From Sporosarcina beigongshangi (GTDB lineage: Bacteria > Actinomycetota > Actinomycetes > Actinomycetales > Micrococcaceae): 64,000 nt of DNA. The stretch lies in assembly GCF_016820535.1 (NCBI RefSeq), contig NZ_JADHDY010000006.1, positions 62,001-126,000 on the forward strand, written 5' to 3'. Within the stretch, counting starts at the first letter, position 1; each line of letters starts with the position of its first letter. This document shows positions 17,299 through 27,082 of this stretch, piece by piece. A program made the translations under genes and the position numbers. Under the pieces are notes generated by a model. The model was given only the letters and a program-made list of their open reading frames with translations. It did not search any database and was not told the DNA's origin.

Positions 17299-17323
17299 AG
17301 TTAGAGTCATTTTGACTACAACT
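17299..17323. promoter_or_regulatory. Palindromic operator candidate upstream of nrtR
   Basis: A 25-bp imperfect palindrome is built of AGTT, then AGTCA-TTT-TGACT in the centre, then AACT; nine of eleven arm positions pair. It stands about 32 bp before the nrtR start. NrtR proteins bind such palindromes at nad genes, so self-control of the nrtR-nadABC-nifS unit is likely. The nadA gap (16327-16472) shows no clear second copy. Confidence 0.6.
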
Positions 17324-17540
17324 GATTCTACGATGCCGCCGGGCGATGACACAAATCTTTCTGCGTCACAAGACACCTGCCGCCGCACCCGCCCAGGCGC
17401 GGCCGGGCTGGGTGCCGGGCTCCGGCGTCGGCCGAATTGGGGCTGCCGACCGCATGATGGATAATTCTTGACAGGGATCACACATTCCGACACTCCGCGG
17501 AGCAACCCTGCCCGGGACAGCAAAGAAGGCCACCCCTTTC

Positions 17541-18935
17541 ATGACGCACCAACCCGCCACCGCCGCAGCACCGGCAAAACCCGGACTGGGACATTCGCTC
17601 AAGCAGCGCCAGCTGACCATGATGGGCCTCGGCTCCGCCATCGGTGCCGGCCTGTTCCTGGGCTCGGGCGCCGGCATCAAGCTGGCGGGCCCGGCCGTGC
17701 TGGTGTCCTACCTCGTGGCCGGGACGCTGATCATCCTGGTCATGTGGGCGCTGGGCGAGATGGCCGCGGCCAACCCCAACTCGGGCGCGTTTTCCGTCTA
17801 TGCGGAAAAGGCCCTGGGCAAGGTGGCCGGTTCCACTGTCGGTTGGCTGTGGTGGCTGCAGCTGGTGGTGGTCATTGCCGCGGAGGCGCTGGGCGCCGCG
17901 CAGCTGCTCGTCACGATCTGGCCCGTCCTGCCGGCCTGGGCGCTGACCCTGATCTTCATGACCATATTCACGGCCGTCAACCTTACCGCGGTGAAAAACT
18001 ACGGCGAGTTTGAATTCTGGTTTGCCCTGTTGAAGATTGCCGCCATTGTGCTGTTCCTGGCCTTCGGTGCAGCGCTGCTGTTGGGCTGGATCCCCGGCAC
18101 CCCCTCCCCCGGACTCGGCAACCTGACGGGCAACGGCGGCTTCGCCCCCACGGGCATGGCCGGGATCGCCTCAGCCCTCTTCGTGGTGGCCTTCGCGTTC
18201 GGCGGCACCGAAATCGTCGCCGTTGCCGCCGCCGAAACCGCCAACCCTGCACGCAGCGTGGCGGTGGCAGTGCGCACCGTGGTGTGGCGCATCCTGGTGT
18301 TCTACATCGGTTCCATCTTCATCATCGCCGCGGTCCTGCCCTGGACCTCCCCCGCACTGGCGTCCCCCTTTGCCGGCGTCCTGAACTACGCCGGGATGCC
18401 ATGGGCCGGCACCGCCATCACGCTCGTGGCCGTCGCCGCTCTCCTCTCCGCACTGAACGCCAACCTCTACGGCGCCTCCCGGATGATCTACTCACTCTCC
18501 GAACGCCGCGAGGCACCCGCCCTGTTCAAGGGCATCAGCACCCGCCAGGTGCCTGTGGCGGCCGTCGTCGTGTCGGTGGCGTTCGGCTTTGTGACGGTCC
18601 TGTGGGAATTCTTTTACCCCGACACCGTCCTGCGCATCCTGCTGAACCTGGTGGGCTCCACGTGCCTGGTCATCTGGGGCGCGGCGCTGGCCTCGCAGTT
18701 CATCCTGCGCCGCCGGGCCGACCGCGACGGCACCCCGCTTCCCCTGCGCATGCGCGGATTCCCGTGGCTGACCATCGCCGGGCTGGTGCTGCTTGCCGCC
18801 ATCTTTGCCGTCGGCTTCAGCGACCCTGTCAGCGGCCGGCAGCTGCTGGGCACCTTCTCCCTGGTCGCCGCCATTGCGACACTGAGCTGGGCCGCACAGC
18901 GGTACCGCAAGAACCAACCCGCCACGCACGAATAA
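17541..18935 (+). CDS. APC-family amino acid permease
   Basis: A 464-residue integral membrane transporter of the amino acid/polyamine/organocation family, with twelve predicted helices. The first helix carries the consensus MMGLGSAIGAGLFLGSG, and the second the block GTLIILVMWALGEMAA, both typical of the AAT subfamily (GabP, AnsP, ProY types). The substrate cannot be told. It has its own promoter region, divergent from nrtR. The C-terminus is short and basic. Confidence 0.88.
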   Translation: MTHQPATAAAPAKPGLGHSLKQRQLTMMGLGSAIGAGLFLGSGAGIKLAGPAVLVSYLVAGTLIILVMWALGEMAAANPNSGAFSVYAEKALGKVAGSTVGWLWWLQLVVVIAAEALGAAQLLVTIWPVLPAWALTLIFMTIFTAVNLTAVKNYGEFEFWFALLKIAAIVLFLAFGAALLLGWIPGTPSPGLGNLTGNGGFAPTGMAGIASALFVVAFAFGGTEIVAVAAAETANPARSVAVAVRTVVWRILVFYIGSIFIIAAVLPWTSPALASPFAGVLNYAGMPWAGTAITLVAVAALLSALNANLYGASRMIYSLSERREAPALFKGISTRQVPVAAVVVSVAFGFVTVLWEFFYPDTVLRILLNLVGSTCLVIWGAALASQFILRRRADRDGTPLPLRMRGFPWLTIAGLVLLAAIFAVGFSDPVSGRQLLGTFSLVAAIATLSWAAQRYRKNQPATHE

Positions 18936-19012
18936 CCCCGCCCGGCCCGGCCCGCCATTCGCTATTGTTGACGTACGACGGCGGCACGGCCCGCCGCGGG
19001 AAAGGTCCAGTT

Positions 19013-19831
19013 ATGTCGTCACTTGGCAAGCACGCGGCTCCGGCGGTCCAACACACCATTGAGGGCGCCCCGGCCGGGCTGCACGTGGTGGTCTTCGCAG
19101 CCGACGAGCCCGCTCCCCTGCCCCCGGTGTTCCTGATCCACGGGTTCGCCTCCTCCGTTGAGCTGAACTGGGTCAAGACCGGGTGGGTGGCCGCCCTCAA
19201 CCGGGCCGGGCGCAACGTCCTCAGCGTTGACCTGCCCGGTCACGGCTCCAGCGTCTCGCCCTACGATTTGGACTCGTACACGCCGGGCAAGATCCGGGCC
19301 GACCTGCTTCAGATCCTGATCGACCAGGGCGTGCGGCCGCTGCGGGACGGCGACCCCACCAGCGGCGTGGACCTGATCGGCTACTCGCTGGGTTCGCGGC
19401 TGGCGTGGGAGTTCGGCGCAACACAGCCGGAGCTGGTGCGCAGGATGGTGCTGGGCGGGCCCAACCCCGAAGACCCGCTGGCCGACTTTGACCTGCGTGC
19501 GGCGCAGGATTTCCTCAACGACGGCACCCCGATTGCGGACGAGTCGACAGTCTGGCTGCTGAACATGGCGCAGTTGGTGCCGTCCAATGACATCTTCGCC
19601 CTGCTGGCCCTGATCCAAGCCGTCAAGATGGAGCCTTTTGAGCCCTCGGACGCCGTGCCGCACATGCCGGTCCTGCTGGTTGCCGGCAGCCTGGACGAGC
19701 GAGCCCGCACCATGACGCGGCTCGCCGAACTCAGCCCCGGCACGGAACAGCTGGTCATTGAGGGCCGAAACCACAACAACACCGTGACTTCGCGGGAGTT
19801 CAAGGAAGCGGCCATCAACTTCCTGGCGTGA
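19013..19831 (+). CDS. Alpha/beta-fold hydrolase
   Basis: A 272-residue hydrolase with the oxyanion-hole segment VFLIHGFASS, the nucleophile elbow IGYSLGSRLA, an acid in VAGSLDE and the catalytic histidine in EGRNHNNTV. The substrate is unknown. The ATG at 19013 follows the poorly placed GGAAAGG. The long open frame upstream of it is a shadow of the permease. Its last 17 nt overlap the convergent MFS gene. Confidence 0.85.
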   Translation: MSSLGKHAAPAVQHTIEGAPAGLHVVVFAADEPAPLPPVFLIHGFASSVELNWVKTGWVAALNRAGRNVLSVDLPGHGSSVSPYDLDSYTPGKIRADLLQILIDQGVRPLRDGDPTSGVDLIGYSLGSRLAWEFGATQPELVRRMVLGGPNPEDPLADFDLRAAQDFLNDGTPIADESTVWLLNMAQLVPSNDIFALLALIQAVKMEPFEPSDAVPHMPVLLVAGSLDERARTMTRLAELSPGTEQLVIEGRNHNNTVTSREFKEAAINFLA

Positions 19832-21143
19832 GCCCGCTGCCCTGCCTGGCGGTGCGCCGCCGCAGAACCACCACGGACACCAGTCCGAGCACGAACAAGG
19901 TGGATGCCGCGGCAATGGGCACCAGGAACGCCGTGGAGTACCCCGAGCTTTCGGCCAGGGAGCCGGCCACGGCCGAGCCGAGCGCGGTCCCCGCCACAAT
20001 GCCGCTGGAGAGGGCGGTCATGACCGTGCCCATCCACTGCTGCGGGGCAACCACGCTGCCCACACTGAAAATCGACACCATCACAGGGCCCACGGGCAGG
20101 CCCATCAACAGCAGCACCCACGCCATCTGCCCCAAGGATGCCGGGACCAGGAACATGACCGACACGGCCGCCATCAGACCGGCAATCACCACCCACCGCC
20201 AGGTGTAGCTGAACTTCTCGGGCCAGTAGGCCACGGACAGGGCCGTGAAGGCTGAGCTCAGGCCCATGATGGCGTACATGAGTCCGGCCTGGTCCACCGA
20301 TCCGTGCACACCGGTGAAAGCGGTCAGTGCCGTCTGCGAAGAACCAAAGAAAGTCCCCATGGCCAGCATTCCCGCCACCGGGACGGCCACCAGGAACCAG
20401 TTGGGTTTCTCCTTGGCCACGTAGCCGGCGTTGCCCACCGTGCTGGCCGCCACCCGGGGGCCCACCGCCTCAACGGTGTGGTGCAGGGCAAAAAGCGTCA
20501 CGAGGACGGCTGTCATGGCAGCCGCAATGACCAGCGGCAGCCAGGGCGCCACAAGCGAGGCCAGCAGCCCCACCAGGGCAGGACCGAGCACAAAGGTCAC
20601 CTCGTCGGCCGTGCCTTCAAGGGAGAGCGCCGTGTCAACGGCGGGGCCTTGTTCCTTGGCAGGAAGCTTCCGGCTCAACGCCATCCACCGCACCCTGGAC
20701 AGCGGCCCCACCTGCGGGGAGGTGGCACCCACCAGCAGGGCGGCGGCCATCACGGCGAGGGTTCCGCCGTCGCCCAGGCCGGCGCCGCTGCGGGGCAGGA
20801 CCGTGTAGCTGAGCAGCACCACGGCGGCCAGCAGCAGGGCATTGACCACAGCCAGCACCAGCAGCACGCGCTTCTGGCCGAGGCGGTCTGCAAGGAATCC
20901 GATGACCGGCGCCCCGACTGCGGCACCGACGCCCACGCACCCTGCGGCGAATCCGCCGATGGCGTAGGAGGCGCTGACGCCGGTGACCATGGTGAGGACG
21001 CCGATGGTTTGCATGGCCAGCGGAACCCGGGCAAAGAGGCCCAGTGGAATGTAGCCGGCACCGGCGAGCCGGGGAAGAACTGAGTACCGCCCGCCCTTGA
21101 CTGCGGGCGCGGGGGAAGTGTCAATCGAGGGTGTGATGGCCAA
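19815..21143 (-). CDS. MFS transporter
   Basis: A 442-residue major facilitator protein with about twelve helices. The loop motif between helices 2 and 3 reads GFLADRLGQKRVLLV. The rest resembles drug or small-molecule efflux carriers, but no substrate can be named. The start appears to be TTG at 21143, since no ATG or GTG lies nearby in frame. Its end overlaps the convergent hydrolase gene by 17 nt, which leaves no room for a separate terminator. Confidence 0.85.
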   Translation of the reverse strand: MAITPSIDTSPAPAVKGGRYSVLPRLAGAGYIPLGLFARVPLAMQTIGVLTMVTGVSASYAIGGFAAGCVGVGAAVGAPVIGFLADRLGQKRVLLVLAVVNALLLAAVVLLSYTVLPRSGAGLGDGGTLAVMAAALLVGATSPQVGPLSRVRWMALSRKLPAKEQGPAVDTALSLEGTADEVTFVLGPALVGLLASLVAPWLPLVIAAAMTAVLVTLFALHHTVEAVGPRVAASTVGNAGYVAKEKPNWFLVAVPVAGMLAMGTFFGSSQTALTAFTGVHGSVDQAGLMYAIMGLSSAFTALSVAYWPEKFSYTWRWVVIAGLMAAVSVMFLVPASLGQMAWVLLLMGLPVGPVMVSIFSVGSVVAPQQWMGTVMTALSSGIVAGTALGSAVAGSLAESSGYSTAFLVPIAAASTLFVLGLVSVVVLRRRTARQGSGLTPGS

Positions 21144-21228
21144 CTGCTTTCACGTTTGTCGCGGGCCGCTGCCTGTGCCGGTCCCAATCACCGGTTTGGT
21201 CAAGCAGCGACCCGGCAAGTCTACCCGT

Positions 21229-24200
21229 TCAGGGTGCCCCGACCCCCGCCATCTTCAGCTCCACGGTGGATCCGTGCCGTCCCTTGTGCACGTGCAGGTG
21301 CAGCGGGATGCGCTGCTTCATTTCTGCCACGTGGCTGACCAGGCCCACCATGCGGCCGCCGTCGCGCAGCCCCTCCAGCGCATCCATGACCTGTTCCAGC
21401 GACTCCTCATCCAGGCTGCCGAAGCCCTCGTCAACAAACAAGGTTTCGATGTCCAGGCCGCCGGACTCCTGCTGCACGACGTCGGACAGGCCCAGTGCCA
21501 GCGACAGCGAGGCCATGAACGACTCACCTCCCGACAGCGTGGCGGTGTCGCGGCTGAGTCCGGTCCACCCGTCCACGACCTCCAGGCCCAGCCCGGCCTT
21601 CTGGTTGCCCTTCTTCGCGTCGCTGTGGCGCAGGGTGTAGCGGGCGTCGCTCATGGTGCCCAGGCGCAGGGATGCGGCCTCGGCCACCTGTTCCAGCCGG
21701 GCTGCCAACACGTAGGCGCTGAGCGTCATCTTGTACTTGTTGTCGCCGCCGCCCCGCACCGCCTCGGCCAGTCCGGCCAGCAGGCGGGCGCGTTCCCGCA
21801 GCGGCCCCACCTTCTCCTCCAGGGCCATGAACTCCCGCCCGGTCTGCGCCACCTGGGAGGCAGCGTTGCGTGCCATCCCCGCAGCCAGGGCCGCGGTCTC
21901 CTCGGCGGCCCTTGCCTCCGCGGCGCCCCGCACCAGCTCCGCCACGGCTTCCTCGCCGGGGACATCCGTGCCGGCGGCCGCTTCCTCCCGCGCCGCCGCC
22001 ACCTCAGGGCCTGCCAGCCGGTCGGCGTTCACGGCGAGCGCCCGCGCATGGTCCTTGACCAGCCGGTCAAGGTCCGCAGCCTCCGCAGCCGGCAGCAGCG
22101 CCTCGCGGACCTCCGCCGCATCGGCAAAGTCGGACGCCCCCAGTTCCTGGTCCAGGGCGGCGGAAGCCTCGGCCGCGGCAGATGTGGCGGCGGCCAGCTC
22201 CCGCTTGGCCGCCAGCAGTGCCGCCACTGGCTTCTGGGCCAGTGCGAGCGCGCTGCGGCGTGCCTCCAGCGTGGCGTGGCCGTCACGGGCCACCTCCAGC
22301 GCGGCCGCCAGCGCCTCGATTTCGGCCTCCAGGGCTGCCTGTCCGGCAGCCAGCGACGCCGCCTGCCCGGTGGCTGCGACAACGGCCGCCTGCGCCGCAT
22401 CAATCGTCCCCTGCAGGGTTGCCAGTTCAGCGACCAGCCCGGCAAGTTCCGCCGCAGCCTCCGTGGCCTGGCGGTGTTCCTCTTTCTTGAGCACGACGGC
22501 GTCGCGTGCCTCCTGCAGCCCGCCGGCGCCTCCGCGTTCGGCCAGGACCGCCAGCTTGTTCCGGGCTTCCTCCAGCAGGGTGCGGGCCGCGGACGCCGCA
22601 GCATCCGCCGTTTCAAAGCGCTTCTTGGCGGAAGATTCGGCCTTGACGAGGTCGGCGCCGGTCCCGGCAAGCGGTGACGGTGCCGGGTGGACGGTGCTGC
22701 CGCACACCTGGCACGGCTCGCCGTCCACGAGGGTGGCGGCCAGCTCGCCTGCGGCCTGGCCCAGCCGCAGGTCGAACGCCTCAAGCCATGCTTCCTTGGC
22801 GGCGAGCGCGTTCTCGCGCGCCGCGGATTCGACAGACTCCAGTTCCTCCACCCGCCCGCTGTGCAACCGGTGGGCCTCAATGGTGGCCACGGCCTGTTCG
22901 GCGTCCTGTACCGCCTGCGCGCAGCGTTCGACGGCGGCCGCGCCTGCCCGCAAACCGTCTTGGCGTTCCTGGACATGTGCCAGCCTTGCCTTGGCGGTGT
23001 CTGCGGCAGCCCCCTGCTGTTCCTGCTGCTGCAGGGCGAGTTTCAGTGAGGCCGAGTCCTTGGCCAGCTGCGCCGTCTTCCGCTGGTGCGCTTCCTCCCC
23101 CGGCACTGCCGCCGCAACCGTGGCCAGCTGCCGGGTCAGGTCCCGGTCCACGCCTTCCAGTTCCGCCACCGTGGCGGCTGCCGACTCCCTGCCCAGCATG
23201 GCCGACGCAGCGGGATTGGCGTCGATGCCTTCCCCGGCAGCAGCGGCCGCCGACTCGGCAAAGACCAGGGCCCCGGCGGTTTTTGCTGCATTGCCCACGA
23301 CGGCGGCCAGCACCTGCGCCTGGCGGTGCCTTTCCTGCCGGGCCCGCCGGCCGGCGTCTTCCGGGGCCAGGGCCGCCAGCCGTGTTTCTTCTGTCAAGGC
23401 GGCTGCCAGGGCAAGGTGCCGGCTCCGCAGCTTCTCGGCCTCCTGGACGGCGTCGGCCAGGGACGCTGCCGTGTGCCGTGCCTGCGCCGACTCGCTGCCG
23501 GTGCGGGCCACGGCCCGGGCCAACGACTCATTCAGGGACTGGAACAAATCCAGCCCGTGCAGTTCACCAGGCTGCGCTTCATCCCCCGGCGCCCCTTCCT
23601 CCGGACCGCCAGCTTCCGCCGCGGCCTCCGCCGCGAGCACCTGTGCGCCCTGGCTGCGTGCCAGCTGCTCCGCCGCCGCAAGCTCCGCAAGCCCGGCGGA
23701 AACATCCGCCTGGGCGGTGCGTGAGTCGGCGGCCAGCCTCTCCTGCACGCCCTCATAGATGTCTGTGCCAAAGAGCTTCTGCAGCAGCGCCTGCCGGTCC
23801 GTGGCGTTGGCCCGCAGGAAAGCGGCAAAGTCTCCCTGGGCCAGCAGCACCACCTTGGTGAATTGGGCCATGCTCATGCCAAGGAGCGACTGGATCTCGC
23901 TGGCGGCTTCGTCGTTGCGCGTCGACTTGACCTCCCAGCCCGCCCCGTTCTTCTCGCGGAGCTCGGTGCTGGCCTGTTCACGTGTGGTTCCCGCCCCGCG
24001 CTTGCGCGGACGCATCCATTCCGGGCTGCGCCGGACCTCAAGGCGCCGCCCGCCCGCCGTGAACTCGATGGTGACCTCGGGCCCCACGCCGTCGGCGGCG
24101 TGGTGGCTGCGCAGCTGGGCCGGGCTGCTTGCGCGGGAGCCGGGCACCTGCCCGTACAGGGCGTAGGCGATGGCGTCCAGGACGCTGGTCTTTCCCGCAC

Positions 24201-24312
24201 CTGTGGAACCGTTGAGCAGGAACAGCCCCTGGGAGCCTAGTTGGTCAAAGTCAATGGTTTCACGGCCGGCGAAGGGGCCGAAGGCCTGAATTTCCAAGCG
24301 GTGGATTCTCAT
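21229..24312 (-). CDS. sbcC: SbcC-type SMC-family exonuclease subunit
   Basis: A 1027-residue ATPase that with SbcD processes DNA ends and hairpins. Walker A NGSTGAGKTSVLDAIAYALY is at residues 34-53. Long Ala/Glu-rich coiled coils flank a zinc hook CQVC (near residue 540, GEPCQVCGSTVHP). The C-terminal lobe has the signature LSGGESFMASLSLALGLS and Walker B LFVDEGFGSLDEE. The start overlaps the sbcD stop by 4 nt. Length and architecture are complete. Confidence 0.95.
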   Translation of the reverse strand: MRIHRLEIQAFGPFAGRETIDFDQLGSQGLFLLNGSTGAGKTSVLDAIAYALYGQVPGSRASSPAQLRSHHAADGVGPEVTIEFTAGGRRLEVRRSPEWMRPRKRGAGTTREQASTELREKNGAGWEVKSTRNDEAASEIQSLLGMSMAQFTKVVLLAQGDFAAFLRANATDRQALLQKLFGTDIYEGVQERLAADSRTAQADVSAGLAELAAAEQLARSQGAQVLAAEAAAEAGGPEEGAPGDEAQPGELHGLDLFQSLNESLARAVARTGSESAQARHTAASLADAVQEAEKLRSRHLALAAALTEETRLAALAPEDAGRRARQERHRQAQVLAAVVGNAAKTAGALVFAESAAAAAGEGIDANPAASAMLGRESAAATVAELEGVDRDLTRQLATVAAAVPGEEAHQRKTAQLAKDSASLKLALQQQEQQGAAADTAKARLAHVQERQDGLRAGAAAVERCAQAVQDAEQAVATIEAHRLHSGRVEELESVESAARENALAAKEAWLEAFDLRLGQAAGELAATLVDGEPCQVCGSTVHPAPSPLAGTGADLVKAESSAKKRFETADAAASAARTLLEEARNKLAVLAERGGAGGLQEARDAVVLKKEEHRQATEAAAELAGLVAELATLQGTIDAAQAAVVAATGQAASLAAGQAALEAEIEALAAALEVARDGHATLEARRSALALAQKPVAALLAAKRELAAATSAAAEASAALDQELGASDFADAAEVREALLPAAEAADLDRLVKDHARALAVNADRLAGPEVAAAREEAAAGTDVPGEEAVAELVRGAAEARAAEETAALAAGMARNAASQVAQTGREFMALEEKVGPLRERARLLAGLAEAVRGGGDNKYKMTLSAYVLAARLEQVAEAASLRLGTMSDARYTLRHSDAKKGNQKAGLGLEVVDGWTGLSRDTATLSGGESFMASLSLALGLSDVVQQESGGLDIETLFVDEGFGSLDEESLEQVMDALEGLRDGGRMVGLVSHVAEMKQRIPLHLHVHKGRHGSTVELKMAGVGAP

Positions 24313-25496
24313 CGTGATGCCTCCCCTTCCCGCACGGCGGCGAGGGCACCGCGCAGAAGCTGCTGTTCGTCGTCGTTGGCGGCGCGGTGGCGCACATGGT
24401 CAAGGAAGCCGCAGCAGAGCTCCAACTCGTCGGCGGCCTGGGCGATGCGGGCACCGTAGCTCTGGGCGGTGGCGTCCCGGGCGGTTTCAGGCTCGAACAT
24501 CAACACCAGCGTGTGCGGGAAGCGGGTGCGCAGGCGGTCCATGGCGAGCTCGGGGCGGTCGTTGTCGGTGAGCGTGACCTGGCAGTAGTTCCCTTCCGCG
24601 GAGGCCCACTTTTCATCAGCGAGCACGTCGGCCAGTTTGCCCTTGACCAGGCTCAGGGCACGTTCCGGCGCCCAGTCGACCTTGCGGACCTCGCCCAGTC
24701 CGGCGGCGGTGATCTCCAGCAGCCAGGCGCCCTTGACATGGTTGGCCTCGGAGAAGGAATAAGGCAGGGGCGAGCCGGAGTAGCGGACGCTTTCACTGAG
24801 CAGTTGGCGCCCGTGCAGGTGGCCCAGTGCCGTGTAGCTGAAGGGCTCGAAGAGGTCCAGCGGCACGGCCCCGACCCCGCCAATGGCCAGGTCGCGTTCG
24901 CTTTCCGAGGTGATGCCGCCGCTGGCAAAGGTGTGGGCCAGGACAATGGAGGCGGTACCCGCTGGCCGGTTTGCCAGGTCCGCCCGGATGAGACCCACGG
25001 CCGCTTCGGTGACCCCGAAGTGGGTGGCTGCCTCCACGCCCAGGTCCTCGGCCACGAGCCGCGGTTCGAGGTAGGGGATGCCGTAAATGGCCAGCTGCGG
25101 CCCGGCGCCGCCGCCCGGTTCGCCTGCCGCGTCCGGATCCAACGGCAGGAGCACCGGGACGGCGAGGTCGGCAATGCGGGTGCGCAGGTGGACGCCGGCG
25201 CTTTCCAGCAGACGGCCGCCAAATCCAAGGCGTGTGGCGGAATCGTGGTTGCCGCTGGTGACAACCACTTGCACGCCTGCCCGGTTGAGCCTGGCCAGAA
25301 TGTCGTCGAAGAGGTTCACCACGTCCACGCCGGGCAACGCGCGGTCATAGACATCCCCGGCAATGAGCACCACGTCCACCCCCTGGCCCGTGACGGTGTC
25401 CAGGAGCTGGTCGGCAAAGCGGCGCTGGGCCTCGAGGGTCCCGACGCCGTGGAACGACCTGCCCAAGTGCCAATCTGAGGTGTGCAGAAGCTTCAT
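24309..25496 (-). CDS. sbcD: SbcD-type exonuclease subunit
   Basis: A 395-residue Mre11-family nuclease partner of SbcC. Metal-binding motifs appear in order: HTSDWHLGRSF, IAGDVYDRA, TSGNHDSATRLGF, VLAHTFASGG and ALGHLHGRQ. It is the first gene of the sbcDC operon and its start at 25496 matches the conserved MKLLHTSDWHLG opening. A terminator-like hairpin upstream separates it from the aquaporin gene. Confidence 0.95.
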   Translation of the reverse strand: MKLLHTSDWHLGRSFHGVGTLEAQRRFADQLLDTVTGQGVDVVLIAGDVYDRALPGVDVVNLFDDILARLNRAGVQVVVTSGNHDSATRLGFGGRLLESAGVHLRTRIADLAVPVLLPLDPDAAGEPGGGAGPQLAIYGIPYLEPRLVAEDLGVEAATHFGVTEAAVGLIRADLANRPAGTASIVLAHTFASGGITSESERDLAIGGVGAVPLDLFEPFSYTALGHLHGRQLLSESVRYSGSPLPYSFSEANHVKGAWLLEITAAGLGEVRKVDWAPERALSLVKGKLADVLADEKWASAEGNYCQVTLTDNDRPELAMDRLRTRFPHTLVLMFEPETARDATAQSYGARIAQAADELELCCGFLDHVRHRAANDDEQQLLRGALAAVREGEASR

Positions 25497-25549
25497 GCTT
25501 CCAAGGTATCCGAGGGTTCCGACATTCCCTGCCCCGGCCCTTAAACAAG

Positions 25550-25583
25550 GCCTCCCCGACCGGCACCTGCTGGTCGGGGAGGC
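25550..25583 (-). terminator. Terminator of the aquaporin gene
   Basis: A perfect 12-bp GC-rich stem (25550-25561 with 25572-25583) with a 10-nt loop lies 19 nt after the aquaporin stop on the minus strand. It is followed by the T-rich CTTGTTT, a good intrinsic terminator. Confidence 0.75.
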
Positions 25584-25601
25584 TTGATATCTCCTGCGGG
25601 G

Positions 25602-26576
25602 CTACTTCTTGGGTGCGTCGAAGAAGGCCTGTGCGTCGTCCACGGCCTTGGCGGCGGGGGCCTCGTCTTCTTCGTCGCCGGTTGCGTCGGCGTCGGCGGC
25701 CTTGTCAGCCCCGCCGCCGTCCGCGGCGGACTTTTCAGTGGACAGGGTGGCCGCGGCAGCCGTCACGGGAGCCTCGGCAGAAGCCTCGGCGGCGGGGGCG
25801 GAGATGGAGGTCCCGGCGTCGTCCGCCAGGGGCTGGACAGCCTTGGTGGACGGGGCAAAGGAACGGTAGACGGCCGCGGCCAGGGCGGCTCCGAACAGCG
25901 GTGCCAGCCAGAACAGCCACAGCTGGCCCGCGGCCCAGGACTCGGCAAGGAGGACCACGGAAGTGGCGCGGGCCGGGTTGAGGGAACCGTTGCTCAGGGG
26001 CATGGTGATGGCGACGGCAATGGCGAAGGCGATGCCGACGGCGACGGGGCCCAGCACCGTCTTGTTGCGCGGCGAGGTGGCGCCGAGCAGCATGCCGGTC
26101 AGCAGGGCCACGGCGACGATTTCAACGATCATCACGCCAATCATGGGCACGCTCGACGGCGAGTGGCTGTCGAAGCCGTTGGCCAGGGCGCCGAAGAGCT
26201 TGGCTGTGGCGGGTGTGGACTCGGCCGGCATGACCTTCATCATGGCCAGCCACACTGCGGAGGCCAGGATGGCGCCCACCGTCTGGGCCACCATGTACAC
26301 GATGGCGGCGGAGAACTTGAGCCGGCCGGCAACTGCCATGCCGAGGGAAAATGCCGGGTTGAAGTAGCCGTTGGAGATGTGGCCGAAGGAAATGATGGCG
26401 GCAACCATGGCCAGGCCGTAGGCGAAGCCGATGGTGGATCCGGAGCCTGCGGGGCTGAAGAGGGCGGTGCCCAGTCCGGCAAAGACAATGATGAAGCTGC
26501 CCAGCCCCTCGATGGCGGTGCGTGTGCTGAGCGGGTAGGCCTGCACCGGGGCCGTGGCCGTTCCGGATGAAGTCAT
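25602..26576 (-). CDS. MIP-family aquaporin/glycerol channel
   Basis: A 324-residue channel with six helices and both half-helix motifs: the first NPA in GYFNPAFSLG and the second in GSLNPARATSV. The arginine after the second motif is the selectivity-filter residue. The channel core ends near residue 245. About 80 extra residues follow, rich in Ala, Asp and Glu, which is unusual for AqpZ-type proteins. The start is ATG 26576, not the upstream 26648. Water versus small-solute selectivity cannot be settled by reading. Confidence 0.88.
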   Translation of the reverse strand: MTSSGTATAPVQAYPLSTRTAIEGLGSFIIVFAGLGTALFSPAGSGSTIGFAYGLAMVAAIISFGHISNGYFNPAFSLGMAVAGRLKFSAAIVYMVAQTVGAILASAVWLAMMKVMPAESTPATAKLFGALANGFDSHSPSSVPMIGVMIVEIVAVALLTGMLLGATSPRNKTVLGPVAVGIAFAIAVAITMPLSNGSLNPARATSVVLLAESWAAGQLWLFWLAPLFGAALAAAVYRSFAPSTKAVQPLADDAGTSISAPAAEASAEAPVTAAAATLSTEKSAADGGGADKAADADATGDEEDEAPAAKAVDDAQAFFDAPKK

Positions 26577-26657
26577 GGCGGGAGAATCCTTACGGTTTGA
26601 AAACAGAAAGTCGGCTCGGGCTGCGCCTGCGGCGGGCCGTTGGATCACCGGGACGGG

Positions 26658-27080
26658 TCACATGCCCAGGGCAATGGCACTCACGGTGGCGGCAGCCAGA
26701 GCAACTATAGCGGCCGAAGCTGTACGCAAGGTAAGAGCCGGAGCCGCGATGTGGGCCTCCGCTTCCAGGTTCGCGGTGCCCGAGTGCAGGACCCGGATCC
26801 GGCCCGCCGCGCACAGGACCAGGGCGATGGTGGTCAGGGCCGCCACCGCGGCGCACACCCCCATGCCGACAACCTGGGCGGCGTTCTCCGACGCCGCGCC
26901 GGCCCCATTGAGGGCCCGGAACCAGCCGCGCCAGATGAGGATGTCCGCGGCGACGGCGCTCATGATGGTCCGGCGCCATGACAGGGCGGTGCGCTCAGGC
27001 TGCAGGCCGGGGTCCCGGGCTGGCCCCGCCGCCGGAACCGCCGCGGGCAGCTCGCCGGCGGGTTGTTCACTGGGTCCCAT
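26658..27080 (-). CDS. DUF202 membrane protein (downstream member of pair)
   Basis: A 140-residue protein with the DUF202 opening DPGLQPERTALSWRRT near residues 24-40, then about three membrane helices. DUF202 is also the membrane domain of yeast Vtc1, and occurs in bacteria as small YidH-like proteins of unknown role. The ATG at 27080 lies two bases after the stop of the next DUF202 gene, so the two form an operon. Some relatives pair in the same way. Confidence 0.8.
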   Translation of the reverse strand: MGPSEQPAGELPAAVPAAGPARDPGLQPERTALSWRRTIMSAVAADILIWRGWFRALNGAGAASENAAQVVGMGVCAAVAALTTIALVLCAAGRIRVLHSGTANLEAEAHIAAPALTLRTASAAIVALAAATVSAIALGM

Positions 27081-27082
27081 GC

